Positions 8,905 through 18,508 are shown, counted from the first letter of the stretch. The stretch: DNA of 64,000 nt from Pigmentiphaga sp033795525 (GCF_033795525.1 NZ_JARYGM010000002.1:744001-808000); one strand, 5' to 3'. The notes: generated from the sequence alone by a model not told the origin. Translations and numbers: made by a program.

Positions 8905-10165
8905 GGCGCAGCACCTCCGCCGGTTGCAGGCGCGACGCGCGCCAGCTGGGATACAAGGTAGCCAGGAACGACAGCACCAGCGAGGTCACGCCGACGGTAA
9001 CGATATCGGAGAGGCGTGGATCTGACGGCAGCTCGGTAATCAGGTAGATGTCCTTCGGCAGGAACTGGATGCCCAGCGCGTGCTCGATGGCGGGCACGAT
9101 GACATCGATATTGGTCGCGACCAGCGCGCCGCCGGCCACGCCGAGCAAGGTCCCGATCACGCCGATCAGCGCCCCCTGCACCACGAAAATGCGCGCGATT
9201 TCGCCAGGCGTGGCCCCCAGCGTACGCAAGATCGCGATATCCGCCTGCTTGTCGTTGACCGCCATGACCAGCGACGACAGCAGGTTGAACGCCGCCACCG
9301 CGATGATCAGCGCCAGGATCAGGAACATCATGCGTTTTTCGGTCTGTACGGCAGCGAACCAGGTACGGTTGTTGCGAGACCAGTCCGCCGCTGCGATGTT
9401 GGGCGGCAGCGACTGCGCCAGCTCGCGGGCTACCAGCGGCGCCTCCTGCATGTCGGCGATGCGCAGCCGTACCCCGCCTATGCCGCTGTCCCGGAACAGG
9501 CGCGCAGCGTCATCGACGTTCAGGAAGGCCAGGCTGGAGTCGTACTCGTAGTGGCCGACCTCGAAAATACCCGCCACCGTGAACTGCCGCATGCGGGGGG
9601 TGAAGCCAGCCGGCGTCACCGACCCCTGCGGCGCAAGCATCAGGATGGGATCGCCCAGGCCCACGCCCAGCCCCTGGGCCAGCGCGCGCCCCAGCACCAC
9701 GCCATAACTGCCGGGCGTCAAGGCATCGAGGGACCCGGCCACCATGTGGCTGGCCACGTCGGAAACGGAGCGTTCGGCCTGGGGCTCGACCCCCCGCACC
9801 TGCACGCCCCGCAACACCTGGTTACGGGCGATCATGGCCTGGGCCGCCACATAAGGCGCGCCAGCCAGGACTTCGGGATTCTTCTTCGCGGTGGCGGTCA
9901 ATTCGCGCCAGCTCGCCAGCGCGGCACCGCGTTCGCCGCCGACGGGATACAGCTCGATGTGCGGCAGCACCGAGAGCATGCGGTCGCGCACTTCCTTCTG
10001 GAAACCATTCATGACGGACAGCACGATGATCAGTGCGGCCACGCCCAGGCCTATGCCTGCCATCGAACTGGCGGCAATGAAGGAAATGAAGCGATCTCGT
10101 CGCCGCCCGCGGCCGGCGCGCGTATAGCGCCAGCCTATCCAGAATTCGTAGGGTATCTTGAGCAC
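8897..10165 (-). CDS. lolC: Lipoprotein-release permease LolC/LolE type
   Basis: Membrane subunit of the lipoprotein-releasing ABC complex. With the GTG start at 10165 the product is 422 residues: IPYEFWIGWRYTRAG, a first transmembrane helix, a large periplasmic domain, and three C-terminal helices. Upstream residues of the longer open frame are arginine-rich antisense-type sequence and were discarded. Only one LolC/LolE-type gene precedes lolD, so the complex may be a homodimer of a LolF-like protein or use a second subunit encoded elsewhere. Divergent from the RpfE-type gene by 104 bp. Confidence 0.9.
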   Translation of the reverse strand: MLKIPYEFWIGWRYTRAGRGRRRDRFISFIAASSMAGIGLGVAALIIVLSVMNGFQKEVRDRMLSVLPHIELYPVGGERGAALASWRELTATAKKNPEVLAGAPYVAAQAMIARNQVLRGVQVRGVEPQAERSVSDVASHMVAGSLDALTPGSYGVVLGRALAQGLGVGLGDPILMLAPQGSVTPAGFTPRMRQFTVAGIFEVGHYEYDSSLAFLNVDDAARLFRDSGIGGVRLRIADMQEAPLVARELAQSLPPNIAAADWSRNNRTWFAAVQTEKRMMFLILALIIAVAAFNLLSSLVMAVNDKQADIAILRTLGATPGEIARIFVVQGALIGVIGTLLGVAGGALVATNIDVIVPAIEHALGIQFLPKDIYLITELPSDPRLSDIVTVGVTSLVLSFLATLYPSWRASRLQPAEVLRHD

Positions 10166-10269
10166 GCGCGTATTATGGCAGAACGACACGGCCACGGCCT
10201 TGCCGGCCGAACCCCTACAATACCGGCCGTGGCCTCGACACCCGGGGCGCCTCTCGAAACTTTGCGACC

Positions 10270-11352
10270 GTGCCCGCCTCCCGATCCTCGTTGACCTTGC
10301 TGCTGCCCGGCCTGCTGACCGAAGCCGCCATCGCGCCGGAACTCGCACGGCAACTCGCCGGCGAGCCCGCCACGCGTATCCTGCACGCCTGGCTCGGCGC
10401 CGCGGCGCCGGCCGAACAATCGTTCGATCCCTTCGTGGCCGGCTGCACGGCTCGAGAATTCTGGTGGCTGCATAGGGCAGGCTACCGTCCGCCCGACGGC
10501 AAATATGGCCGCGGTATCGCGCCCCTGCTGGTACGGAGCCCCGAGCCCGATCAGCCCGTATGGCTGGCCGACCTCGCCCACATCCAGATCGGGCGCGACG
10601 GCCCCGTGCTGACCGATCCTGGCGGCCTGGGCGCCACCCAGGCCGAAAGCGACGCCCTGCTCGCAGCGGCCCGTTCCACCTTGGCAAGCCACAGTGCATC
10701 GGCCGAGGCGGTCGGCCCGGGCCGATGGAAACTGAACGTGCCGGCCGGCATCGCGCAGCATACCGGCACGCCGGAAGCCGTGACCGGCGCCGCGCTCGAA
10801 TCGTGGTGGCCACGCACTGCCGACGCCCGTCCTTGGCGCAAGCTGGTCAACGAAATCCAAATGGCCTGGCACGAGGCGCCAGTCAACCAGGCGCGCGAGG
10901 CACGCGGCGAACCGCCTATCAACGCCTTGTGGCTGTACGGCGGGGCGCGTCCGTGGCAGCCCGCTTGGCCCGACGGCCGCCCTGCCCGGCTCGCTGCCGG
11001 CGCGCAATGGTTGCACAACCTGGCCGAACGCGACGGACTTGGCTGGACGTCCGCCGCCGCGGCCAAGGCCGACGCGCTGCCCGGGGCACTGGTGGAACTC
11101 CCCGACCTGTCCCTACCCGAACGCACCGACGACTGGCGAGCCTGGCTCGATGCTGCCGCGCGGCTGGAACGCGACTGGTTCCGCCCGGTGGACGAGGCCC
11201 TGCAGAAGGGCCAACTGCGACAGCTCACGCTGGTACTGCCAGGCCGCGAACGACTGGTGACCTTGCACATCGAACGGCGGCCTGCACTGCTGCGCTGGCT
11301 GCCCCGAACACGACACGATTGGAAACGCTGGTGGTTGCCCCGAGAATCCTGA
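10270..11352 (+). CDS. RpfE-type protein upstream of recJ
   Basis: A 360-residue protein of unknown biochemistry. Position directly before recJ and the conserved blocks AREFWWLHRAGY, MAWHEAPVNQAR and INALWLYGGARPW match proteins annotated as RpfE-type regulatory or phosphoglycerate-mutase-like. The name comes from rpfE, next to recJ in Xanthomonas. No catalytic motif is evident to me. Start is GTG at 10270. Its end overlaps the likely GTG start of recJ by 22 bp, so the two are probably co-translated. Confidence 0.7.
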   Translation: MPASRSSLTLLLPGLLTEAAIAPELARQLAGEPATRILHAWLGAAAPAEQSFDPFVAGCTAREFWWLHRAGYRPPDGKYGRGIAPLLVRSPEPDQPVWLADLAHIQIGRDGPVLTDPGGLGATQAESDALLAAARSTLASHSASAEAVGPGRWKLNVPAGIAQHTGTPEAVTGAALESWWPRTADARPWRKLVNEIQMAWHEAPVNQAREARGEPPINALWLYGGARPWQPAWPDGRPARLAAGAQWLHNLAERDGLGWTSAAAAKADALPGALVELPDLSLPERTDDWRAWLDAAARLERDWFRPVDEALQKGQLRQLTLVLPGRERLVTLHIERRPALLRWLPRTRHDWKRWWLPRES

Positions 11353-13043
11353 CCCGCCAACCCGATCCGGCTGCCAGGCGCCGCCTGGAGATGGCCGGCA
11401 TCCATCCGCTGCTGGCCCGCCTCTGGGCGGCCCGCGGCGTCTCGTCCCCCCGGGACACGGCTCCCGACTGGTCGGCCATGCTCGCCCCATCGCTGCTGAC
11501 CCATGCCGGCCACGCGGCCGTCCTGCTTGCCGATTCCATCGCAGCCCGCAAACGGCTGCTGATCGTCGCCGACTACGATTGCGACGGCGCCACCGCGTGC
11601 GCGGTCGCCGTGCGCGGCTTGCGGGCCATGGGCGCCATCGTCGACTTTCTGGTGCCGAACCGTTTCGAGACCGGCTATGGACTGTCGCCCGCCGTGGTTG
11701 CACTCGCATGCGCGCATCCGGCCGGCAAGCCCGACCTCCTTATTACGGTCGATAACGGCATTGCCAGCATCGAAGGCGTGGAAGCCGCCCGCCTGGCCGG
11801 CATGCAAGTCGTAATCACCGACCATCACCTGCCCGGCGACCGGCTTCCCGAAGCCCTGGCCATCGTCAACCCCAACCAGCCCGGCTGCGGTTTTCCATCC
11901 AAGCACCTTGCGGGCGTCGGCGTCATTTTCTACCTCCTGCTGGCGCTGCGCGCCGAACTGCGCAGGCGCGGCGTCTTCGGCGCCGACAACGGCCCCCGCC
12001 TCGACGCCCTGACCGACCTCGTGGCCCTGGGCACGGTGGCCGACGTGGTGCGGCTCGACGCCAACAACCGGCTCCTGGTGGCCCAGGGGCTCAAGCGCAT
12101 ACGCGCCGGCCGCATGCAAGCCGGCCTGCGCGCCTTGTTCGCGGTTGCCGCGCGCAACCCGCGTGAAGCCAGCACCTTCGACCTGGGCTTCGCCCTGGGC
12201 CCGCGCATCAACGCGGCCGGGCGCCTGGCCGACATGAGCCTGGGCATACGCTGCCTGCTCACCGACGACGAAGACGAAGCCCTGAAACTGGCGCGCGAGC
12301 TGGATGCGATCAATCGCGAACGCCGCGAGATCGAAGCCGGCATGCGGGACCAGGCCATGGCCTCCCTGGACGCCTTGCAGACCACACCCTCGGCCAGCCT
12401 GTGCGTGTTCGACGCCTCCTGGCATCAGGGCGTGGTGGGACTTGTGGCCTCGCGCCTGAAGGACCGCTTCTGGTGCCCCACGCTGGCCTTTGCCCCCGCC
12501 GGAGACGGCGAACTGCGCGGCTCGGGCCGCTCGGTGCCCGATGTGCACCTGCGCGACGTCCTGGACCTGGTGTCCAAGCGCTACCCGAACCTGATCCGCA
12601 AGTTCGGCGGCCATGCGATGGCCGCCGGCCTGACGCTGCACGAAGCCGACTTCCCCGCCTTCGTGCCGGCCTTCGATGCGGCGGTACGAGAGCTGACCGG
12701 CCGCAGCCGCTTCGAGCCGGCCCTGGAAACCGACGGTTCGCTCGAAGCGGATTTTGCCAATGCCGACGTCGCGACCCTGCTCGACCAGCAGGTATGGGGC
12801 GCCGGCTTTCCCGCACCGGTATTCGTCGACTCCTTCATCGTGCGCAGCCAGCGCCTGGTGGGCGAGAAGCACCTGAAGCTGGCGCTCGAGCGCGGGCACC
12901 AACGCTTCGACGCGATCTGGTTCGGCCGCGCCGACGCTTTGCCGACGGCCGCCGACCTGGCCTACCGACTGGCACTGAACAACTGGAACGGCATGGTGTC
13001 GGTGCAGCTGGTGATCGAACACGCGCGGGAATCGGCGGCCTGA
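11331..13043 (+). CDS. recJ: Single-strand-specific exonuclease RecJ
   Basis: 5'-3' single-stranded DNA exonuclease used in RecF-pathway recombination and mismatch repair. With GTG at 11331 the product is 570 residues (E. coli RecJ 577). The DHH-family motifs are present in order: VADYDCDGATA, LITVDNGIAS, VITDHHLPGD, LVALGTVADVV, then the DHHA1 region (GSGRSVPDVHLRDVL, KFGGHAMAAGL) and an OB-like C-terminal part (QRLVGEKHLKLAL). It lies upstream of prfB, as in E. coli. Confidence 0.93.
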   Translation: MVAPRILTRQPDPAARRRLEMAGIHPLLARLWAARGVSSPRDTAPDWSAMLAPSLLTHAGHAAVLLADSIAARKRLLIVADYDCDGATACAVAVRGLRAMGAIVDFLVPNRFETGYGLSPAVVALACAHPAGKPDLLITVDNGIASIEGVEAARLAGMQVVITDHHLPGDRLPEALAIVNPNQPGCGFPSKHLAGVGVIFYLLLALRAELRRRGVFGADNGPRLDALTDLVALGTVADVVRLDANNRLLVAQGLKRIRAGRMQAGLRALFAVAARNPREASTFDLGFALGPRINAAGRLADMSLGIRCLLTDDEDEALKLARELDAINRERREIEAGMRDQAMASLDALQTTPSASLCVFDASWHQGVVGLVASRLKDRFWCPTLAFAPAGDGELRGSGRSVPDVHLRDVLDLVSKRYPNLIRKFGGHAMAAGLTLHEADFPAFVPAFDAAVRELTGRSRFEPALETDGSLEADFANADVATLLDQQVWGAGFPAPVFVDSFIVRSQRLVGEKHLKLALERGHQRFDAIWFGRADALPTAADLAYRLALNNWNGMVSVQLVIEHARESAA

Positions 13044-13122
13044 GGCGCGCGCCATCCCGGCGTCCAATGACATAAGTACGTTAAAATTTCGGGTTACGCG
13101 AAAAAATCACCTGGAATTCAGC

Positions 13123-14227
13123 ATGGAAGCAGAACGCCTCAACCAACTCGACGCCCAACTTCAGGACCTCTCCGCGCGCACGCAGGCCCTACGGAGGTAT
13201 CTTTGACTACGATGCCAAAGATGAACGCCTGCAAGTCGTCAACGCCGAACTAGAAAACCCCGAGGTCTGGAACGACCCCAAGCACGCCCAGGACCTGGGC
13301 CGGGAAAAGAAGGCGCTGGAAGCCGTCGTCCTGACGATCCATGACATCGAATCGTCCCTGCGCGACGCCTCCGAGCTGTTCGAGATGGCGGCCGCCGACA
13401 ATGACGATGCCACGCTCGAATCCATCGCCGGCGATGCCCAGGGCATCGAGGAAAAAGTAGACGGCCTGGAATTCCGCCGCATGTTCTCCAATCCGGCCGA
13501 CCCGCTCAACTGCTTCCTGGACATCCAGGCCGGCGCCGGCGGCACCGAAGCCCAGGACTGGGCCTCGATGCTGCTGCGGCAGTACCTGAAGTACGCCGAG
13601 CGCAAGGGCTTCAAGGCCGAGGTACTCGAAGAGTCCGAAGGCGAAGTCGCCGGGATCAAGTCCGCCACCATCAAGATCGAAGGTGAATACGCCTTCGGCT
13701 ACCTGCGCACCGAGACCGGCGTGCACCGCCTGGTCCGCAAGAGCCCGTTCGACTCGTCGGGTGGCCGCCACACCTCCTTCGCCAGCGTATTCGTCTACCC
13801 GGAAGTGGACGACTCCTTCGAAGTCGAGGTCAATCCCGCCGACATCCGGGTCGATACCTTCCGCGCCTCGGGCGCGGGTGGCCAGCACATCAACAAGACC
13901 GACTCGGCCGTGCGCATGACCCATATCCCCACCGGCATCGTCGTGCAGTGCCAGAACGACCGTTCGCAGCACCGCAACCGGGCCGAGGCCATGCAAATGC
14001 TGAAGTCCAAGCTGTTCGAACTCGAAATGCGCAAGCGCATGGCCGAACAGCAGAAACTGGAAGACTCCAAGACCGACGTGGGCTGGGGCCACCAGATCCG
14101 TTCCTACGTGCTGGACCAGAGCCGGATCAAGGACCTGCGCACCAACGTCGAGATTTCCAATACCCAGAAGGTACTGGACGGCGACCTCGATCCCTTCATC
14201 GAAGCCAGCCTGAAACACGGCGTCTGA
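13123..14227 (+). CDS. prfB: Peptide chain release factor 2, programmed +1 frameshift
   Basis: RF2 ends translation at UGA and UAA. The coding sequence is joined: 13123-13203, then 13205-14227, giving 367 residues (E. coli 365). Frame 0 ends at CTT TGA (TGA at 13204-13206); slipping +1 over the T at 13204 restores the frame with GAC. The long frame shows the recognition tripeptide SPF (RKSPFDSSGG) and the catalytic GGQ at about residues 252-254 (GAGGQHINKTDS). Low RF2 causes a pause at UGA and more frameshifting, so the gene autoregulates. It sits in recJ-prfB-SDR-lysS order. Confidence 0.95.
13193..13206 (+). promoter_or_regulatory. prfB +1 frameshift signal
   Basis: A Shine-Dalgarno-like GGAGG at 13193-13197 lies immediately before the slippery CTT TGA C (13201-13207), with the usual short gap. 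In this conserved signal the internal Shine-Dalgarno pairs with 16S rRNA and helps tRNA-Leu slip from CUU to UUU. All elements are visible. Confidence 0.93.
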
Positions 14228-14246
14228 CCCTAGGGAGCAAGACGAC

Positions 14247-14993
14247 ATGAGCGAGACCATCGTGATCGTAAGCGGGGCCTCACGCGGCCTCGGCGCTGCG
14301 CTGGCGCTGGCCGCCTGCCGGCCCGGAACGCTGCTGGTCACGCTGTCGCGCACCGAGCCTGCGCTGCTGGCCCAGCATGCACGCGAGCATCAATGCGCGC
14401 ACAGGCACTACACGGTCGACCTGGCCGATCCGGTAGCCACCGAAGCGGTGGCGCAGGGCCTGTTCAGCGAACTGCCCGGCGGCGCTCGCCGCTACCGGTT
14501 GATCAACAATGCCGGCACGGTAGAACCGATCACGCCCGCGGCCACGCTGGATGCGGCGGCCGTCGCCCACGCCCTGCACGTGAATGTCGCGGCCGCCATG
14601 CTGCTCACGGCCGCCCTGCTGTCGTCGGCGCCGTCCACGGCGGACCGGCGCGTGCTGAACATTTCGTCCGGCGCCGGCCGCCGGCCCATGCCGGGCTGGA
14701 GCGTGTATTGCGCGACCAAGGCAGCGCTCGACATGTACACGCGCACCGTCAAGCTGGAACAGCAAGGCTCCGGGCTGCGCATCGCGGCGCTCGCGCCCGG
14801 CGTGATCGACACGCCCATGCAGGCGGCCATCCGCGCCACCCTGCCCGACGCCTTCCCCGCGGTGGAAGATTTCAAGGCGCTCCACCGCAGCGGCCAGCTC
14901 GCCGCGCCCGCCGACGTGGCTGCCCGCATCCTCGACTACCTGGAACGCGACGACTTCGGCCAGACCGAACTCGACGACATCCGAGACTACTGA
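14247..14993 (+). CDS. Short-chain dehydrogenase/reductase
   Basis: NAD(P)-dependent oxidoreductase of the classical SDR family, substrate unknown. The 248-residue product has the dinucleotide motif SGASRGLG near residue 10, NNAG at about 90, and the catalytic triad Ser141, Tyr154 and Lys158 (YCATK). The overall look (IDTPMQAAIRATLPDAFP) resembles sepiapterin/benzil reductase-like SDRs. It starts 19 bp after prfB and ends 12 bp before lysS, so it is embedded in that operon. Confidence 0.88.
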   Translation: MSETIVIVSGASRGLGAALALAACRPGTLLVTLSRTEPALLAQHAREHQCAHRHYTVDLADPVATEAVAQGLFSELPGGARRYRLINNAGTVEPITPAATLDAAAVAHALHVNVAAAMLLTAALLSSAPSTADRRVLNISSGAGRRPMPGWSVYCATKAALDMYTRTVKLEQQGSGLRIAALAPGVIDTPMQAAIRATLPDAFPAVEDFKALHRSGQLAAPADVAARILDYLERDDFGQTELDDIRDY

Positions 14994-15005
14994 TCCGATA
15001 CCATC

Positions 15006-16535
15006 ATGACCGACAACCGGCCCACCGGCACCGAACCCGCGCAAGACGAAAACCAGATCATCGCCGAACGGCGCGCCAAGCTCGCCCGCCTGCGCGAGGC
15101 CGGGCCGGCCTTCCCCAACGACTTCGTTCCCGCCGATCGCGCGGCCAGGCTGCACGAGCTCTACGACCAGCAGGAAAAGGAAGCGCTCGATACCGCCGAC
15201 ATCCAGGCCAGCGTGGCTGGCCGCATGATGCTCAAGCGCGTGTTGGGCAAGGCCAGCTTCGCCACCCTGCAGGACGCCACCGGCCGCATCCAGATCTACC
15301 TGAGCAAGGAATTGCTGGGGGAACAGGTTTACGACGCCTTCAAGCACTGGGACATTGGCGACATCATCGGCGTACGCGGCAAGGTCTTCAAGACGAACAA
15401 GGGAGAACTGTCGGTCCAGGCCAGCGAACTGCGCCTGCTCACCAAGTCCCTGCGTCCCCTGCCCGACAAGTTCCATGGCATTGCCGACCAGGAATTGCGC
15501 TACCGCCAGCGCTACGTCGACCTCATCATGACGGAAGCCACGCGCAACACCTTCGTTGCGCGCAGCCGCGCCATCGCCTCCATGCGCCGCTACATGGCCG
15601 AGTCCGGCTTCCTGGAAGTCGAGACGCCCATGCTGCAAGTCATCCCCGGCGGTGCTGCGGCCAAGCCTTTCACGACCCACCACAACGCGCTGGACATGCC
15701 CATGTACCTGCGCATCGCGCCCGAACTCTACCTCAAGCGCCTGATCGTGGGTGGTTTCGAAAGGGTGTTCGAGCTGAACCGCAACTTCCGCAACGAAGGC
15801 GTCAGCCCCCGCCACAACCCCGAATTCACCATGATGGAGTTCTATGCGGCGTACGGCGACTACCGCTGGCTCATGGACTTCACCGAACAACTCCTGCGCC
15901 AGGCCGCCATCGACGCCACTGGCAGCGCCAAGCTCACCTACCAGGGACGCGAGGTGGACCTCGCGCAACCCTTCGACCGTCTCACGATCACCGAAGCCAT
16001 CCACAAGTATGCCGAACCGGGCTACACCAGCGAACAGCTCAGCGACGAAGCCTTCCTGCGGGCCGAACTCAAGAAGCTGGGCGCCCACGTGGAAGGCCCG
16101 CAGCTGGCCCGTGCCGGCCTCGGCGCGCTGCAGCTGGCGCTATTCGAGGAAACGGCGGAAGCCAAGCTCTGGCAACCGACCTACATCATCGACTACCCGG
16201 TAGAGGTGTCGCCGCTGGCGCGGGCGTCGGATACGCGGCCGGGGATTACCGAGCGCTTCGAGCTTTTCATGGTGGGACGCGAAATCGCCAACGGATTCTC
16301 GGAGTTGAACGACGCCGAGGACCAGGCGGAGCGCTTCCGCAAGCAGGTCGAGGCCAAAGACGCCGGTGACGAGGAAGCGATGTATTACGACGCGGACTAC
16401 ATCCGGGCGCTCGAATACGGCATGCCGCCGACTGCCGGATGCGGAATCGGGATCGACCGCCTGGTCATGTTGCTGACGGACAGCCCCAGTATCCGGGACG
16501 TGATCCTGTTTCCGCATTTGCGCCGGGAGGACTGA
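15006..16535 (+). CDS. lysS: Lysyl-tRNA synthetase, class II
   Basis: Charges tRNA-Lys. The 509-residue product has an N-terminal OB anticodon-binding domain (VAGRMMLKRVLGKASFATLQ) and the class II catalytic core: motif 1 around RSRAIASMRRYMAESGFLEV, motif 2 FERVFELNRNFRNEG, motif 3 GCGIGIDRLVMLL. Length agrees with bacterial LysS. Last gene of the recJ-prfB-SDR-lysS run, followed by a strong hairpin. Confidence 0.96.
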   Translation: MTDNRPTGTEPAQDENQIIAERRAKLARLREAGPAFPNDFVPADRAARLHELYDQQEKEALDTADIQASVAGRMMLKRVLGKASFATLQDATGRIQIYLSKELLGEQVYDAFKHWDIGDIIGVRGKVFKTNKGELSVQASELRLLTKSLRPLPDKFHGIADQELRYRQRYVDLIMTEATRNTFVARSRAIASMRRYMAESGFLEVETPMLQVIPGGAAAKPFTTHHNALDMPMYLRIAPELYLKRLIVGGFERVFELNRNFRNEGVSPRHNPEFTMMEFYAAYGDYRWLMDFTEQLLRQAAIDATGSAKLTYQGREVDLAQPFDRLTITEAIHKYAEPGYTSEQLSDEAFLRAELKKLGAHVEGPQLARAGLGALQLALFEETAEAKLWQPTYIIDYPVEVSPLARASDTRPGITERFELFMVGREIANGFSELNDAEDQAERFRKQVEAKDAGDEEAMYYDADYIRALEYGMPPTAGCGIGIDRLVMLLTDSPSIRDVILFPHLRRED

Positions 16536-16551
16536 GGACCGGCGTCCCACA

Positions 16552-16582
16552 CTCGCCCCCGAGCAATGCGCTCGGGGGCGAG
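16552..16582. terminator. Perfect 13-bp hairpin after lysS
   Basis: CTCGCCCCCGAGC and GCTCGGGGGCGAG form a perfect 13-bp GC-rich stem with a 5-nt loop, between the convergent lysS and VOC-protein stops. There is no clear U-tract on either side. It probably ends or protects both transcripts. Confidence 0.65.
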
Positions 16583-16588
16583 GTGGCG

Positions 16589-17068
16589 TCAGCCGCGCCG
16601 CGCTGCCTCGATGGCCGCGACGTCGATCTTTTTCATTTGCATCATGGCATCGAAAACGCGCTTGGCGGTCGCGCGGTCGGGATCAGCCAATGCTTCCGTC
16701 AGAATGCGCGGCGTGATCTGCCACGATATTCCCCATTTGTCCTTGCACCAGCCACACACGCTTTCCTGGCCGCCGTTGTCGACGATCGCGCTCCACAGGC
16801 GATCGGTTTCCGCCTGGTCGTCGGTTGCGACCTGGAACGAGAACGCCTCATTGTGGCTGACCATGGGCCCGCCGTTCAGCCCCAGGCAAGGGATGCCCAT
16901 GACGGTGAACTCGACCGTCAAGACATCGCCCTGTTTGCCGGCGGGATAATCGCCGGGCGCAAGAAGAACGGCTCCCACCGCACTGTCCGGAAACGTGTCG
17001 GCATAGAACTCGGCGGCTTCCAGGGCGGTGCCGTCGTACCAGAGACAAATCGTGTTCTTGCTGACCAT
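16589..17068 (-). CDS. PhnB-like VOC-superfamily protein
   Basis: Small protein of the vicinal-oxygen-chelate superfamily, PhnB/3-demethylubiquinone-methyltransferase-like subgroup; function not established. The 159-residue product has the subgroup's start (NTICLWYDGTALEAAEFYAD), VEFTVMGIPCLGLNGGPM, FSFQVATDDQAETDRLW, and the end WGISWQITPRILTEALADPD. That is one fused domain of usual length. Convergent with lysS. Confidence 0.82.
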   Translation of the reverse strand: MVSKNTICLWYDGTALEAAEFYADTFPDSAVGAVLLAPGDYPAGKQGDVLTVEFTVMGIPCLGLNGGPMVSHNEAFSFQVATDDQAETDRLWSAIVDNGGQESVCGWCKDKWGISWQITPRILTEALADPDRATAKRVFDAMMQMKKIDVAAIEAARRG

Positions 17069-17119
17069 TTTGCTCTCCCACCCGTGAGGGTATGTAGGTT
17101 TTTCGTCGCAGCCGCGGCC

Positions 17120-18508
17120 TCAGGCCCTGCCGGCGGCGCCGTCTGTCGTGCCGCCGACGGCGGCGGACAGGTCTTCGGTATGCACCATCAATTCCCGTAC
17201 CTGGAGCATCGCCGGGTACTGGCAAAGCACAGCCGCCCATCGGGGCGACGTCCATAACTCCCGCCAGATGGAGTCGAGATCCCGCGGATCCGCGTGCGAG
17301 CCGTCGATCAGCGCAGCGGCAAACGCCAGGCTGGCCGGTGCCGACAGGAGCTGCATCCGGCTCGCGGCACTAAGCAGGCGCGGTCCGGTTTCGGCCGGCG
17401 CATTACTGCAATAAAGTACCGTCCTCGTCAGATCCTTCACGGTGGTAGGCAGCGCGCTAAGCGACTCTCCACGCAGGCACACCATCCCTTGCCGAGTCTT
17501 GAACGCGTACACGGTGCCTGCTTGCGCCTGTGCAAGCAGGCGCAAGCCCCGCAACAGCCGCGGATAGTCCGTCGTTGCGGCATCCACGGAGGCCTTGGCC
17601 TCGACCAGCAAGCATAGGTCCCACGCCGGTGCATCGCCGACGGTCTTCGCCTGCCTGAGCAAGACCGCATCCCACTCGGTCTTGGCACGCTCGCGATTGG
17701 CTGCGAGCGAAGCCGGTACGTGCATCGCGGTCACGACGCGATAGACGCCCTGACGCCCTTCATCCTGCTCGAGGCGCCGCGCCAGTGCTTCCACGGCCTG
17801 GGTGGCAAGGGCTTCAACAGCCGCGCCACGCCGCTGCGACGCGACGCCCTGCGCAACGGCGGTCGGGCTTCCCGATCGAGGGCCATGCCTATCCCACAGA
17901 GCCCGGTACCGGCGCACCTGCTCGTCCGACACCAAGGCTTCAAGACGCAGCAAGCGCGCCAACGCGGGACTGTCTTGCAACACCATCAAGTCACGCACCA
18001 AGGATGGTCGCTCCACGACATCGGGCATGGCCAGCAGACCCCTGACCGTCGCCTCGACGGCCGACCAGGACCCCGCGCATGCGGACGCATGCAAGTCAGC
18101 CAGCGCCTCGCGTCGCTCACCGGCCAAATGGCGCCGCAGCTTGGCGGGATGCGCGATCCGGTTCACGGCCGCGCCGACCACGCGGCGGTCCCGGCCGGCG
18201 TGCGCAACTAGCGAGGCGTACTCGCGCACCGCTGCCGCCCGGTGCCGAAGCACCATGGCCTGGAAAGCAGGATCTCCCGACTCCTCCCGCAGCGCATCTC
18301 GAATGATCTGCGACAGTGCTTCGACGAAATGACGCTGCACGGCAGCGTCCGGCATTTCGCCTCGCGCCGCCGCCTGGCGGGCCTGCTCGATCGTTGCCGC
18401 GAGCAACGTCGCCGGACCTGCGTTTTCCAAGGACACCGATGCCGGGTCCATAGCCGGTAGGCGATAACGGCGGACCACGGAGCGAAGGATCTCGTCCAGC
18501 AACGTCAA
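17120..18508 (-). CDS. Unrecognised protein with PD-(D/E)XK-like motif pattern
   Basis: I do not recognise this 462-residue protein. It is mostly alpha-helical in appearance and rich in Ala, Arg and Leu. In the second half, TEWDAVLL followed about 20 residues later by LCLLVEAKAS has the spacing and character of a PD-(D/E)XK nuclease core (Asp on one strand, E-x-K on the next). That is inference only. The likely start is TTG at 18508, overlapping the stop of the upstream SRPBCC gene by 4 bp (TTGA), so translation is probably coupled. The open frame continues upstream to 18634, but that part is a shadow of the SRPBCC gene. Confidence 0.7.
   Translation of the reverse strand: MTLLDEILRSVVRRYRLPAMDPASVSLENAGPATLLAATIEQARQAAARGEMPDAAVQRHFVEALSQIIRDALREESGDPAFQAMVLRHRAAAVREYASLVAHAGRDRRVVGAAVNRIAHPAKLRRHLAGERREALADLHASACAGSWSAVEATVRGLLAMPDVVERPSLVRDLMVLQDSPALARLLRLEALVSDEQVRRYRALWDRHGPRSGSPTAVAQGVASQRRGAAVEALATQAVEALARRLEQDEGRQGVYRVVTAMHVPASLAANRERAKTEWDAVLLRQAKTVGDAPAWDLCLLVEAKASVDAATTDYPRLLRGLRLLAQAQAGTVYAFKTRQGMVCLRGESLSALPTTVKDLTRTVLYCSNAPAETGPRLLSAASRMQLLSAPASLAFAAALIDGSHADPRDLDSIWRELWTSPRWAAVLCQYPAMLQVRELMVHTEDLSAAVGGTTDGAAGRA

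Noticed and set aside
10551..13073. 840-codon minus-strand frame opposite recJ and the RpfE-type gene
   Set aside because: Antisense shadow; recJ shows all expected motifs on the plus strand.
13123..14227. prfB as a pseudogene or sequencing error
   Set aside because: The in-frame TGA is at the conserved frameshift position with the internal Shine-Dalgarno and CTT slip codon.
14280..16088. 602-codon minus-strand frame opposite the SDR gene and lysS
   Set aside because: Antisense shadow of two well-supported genes.
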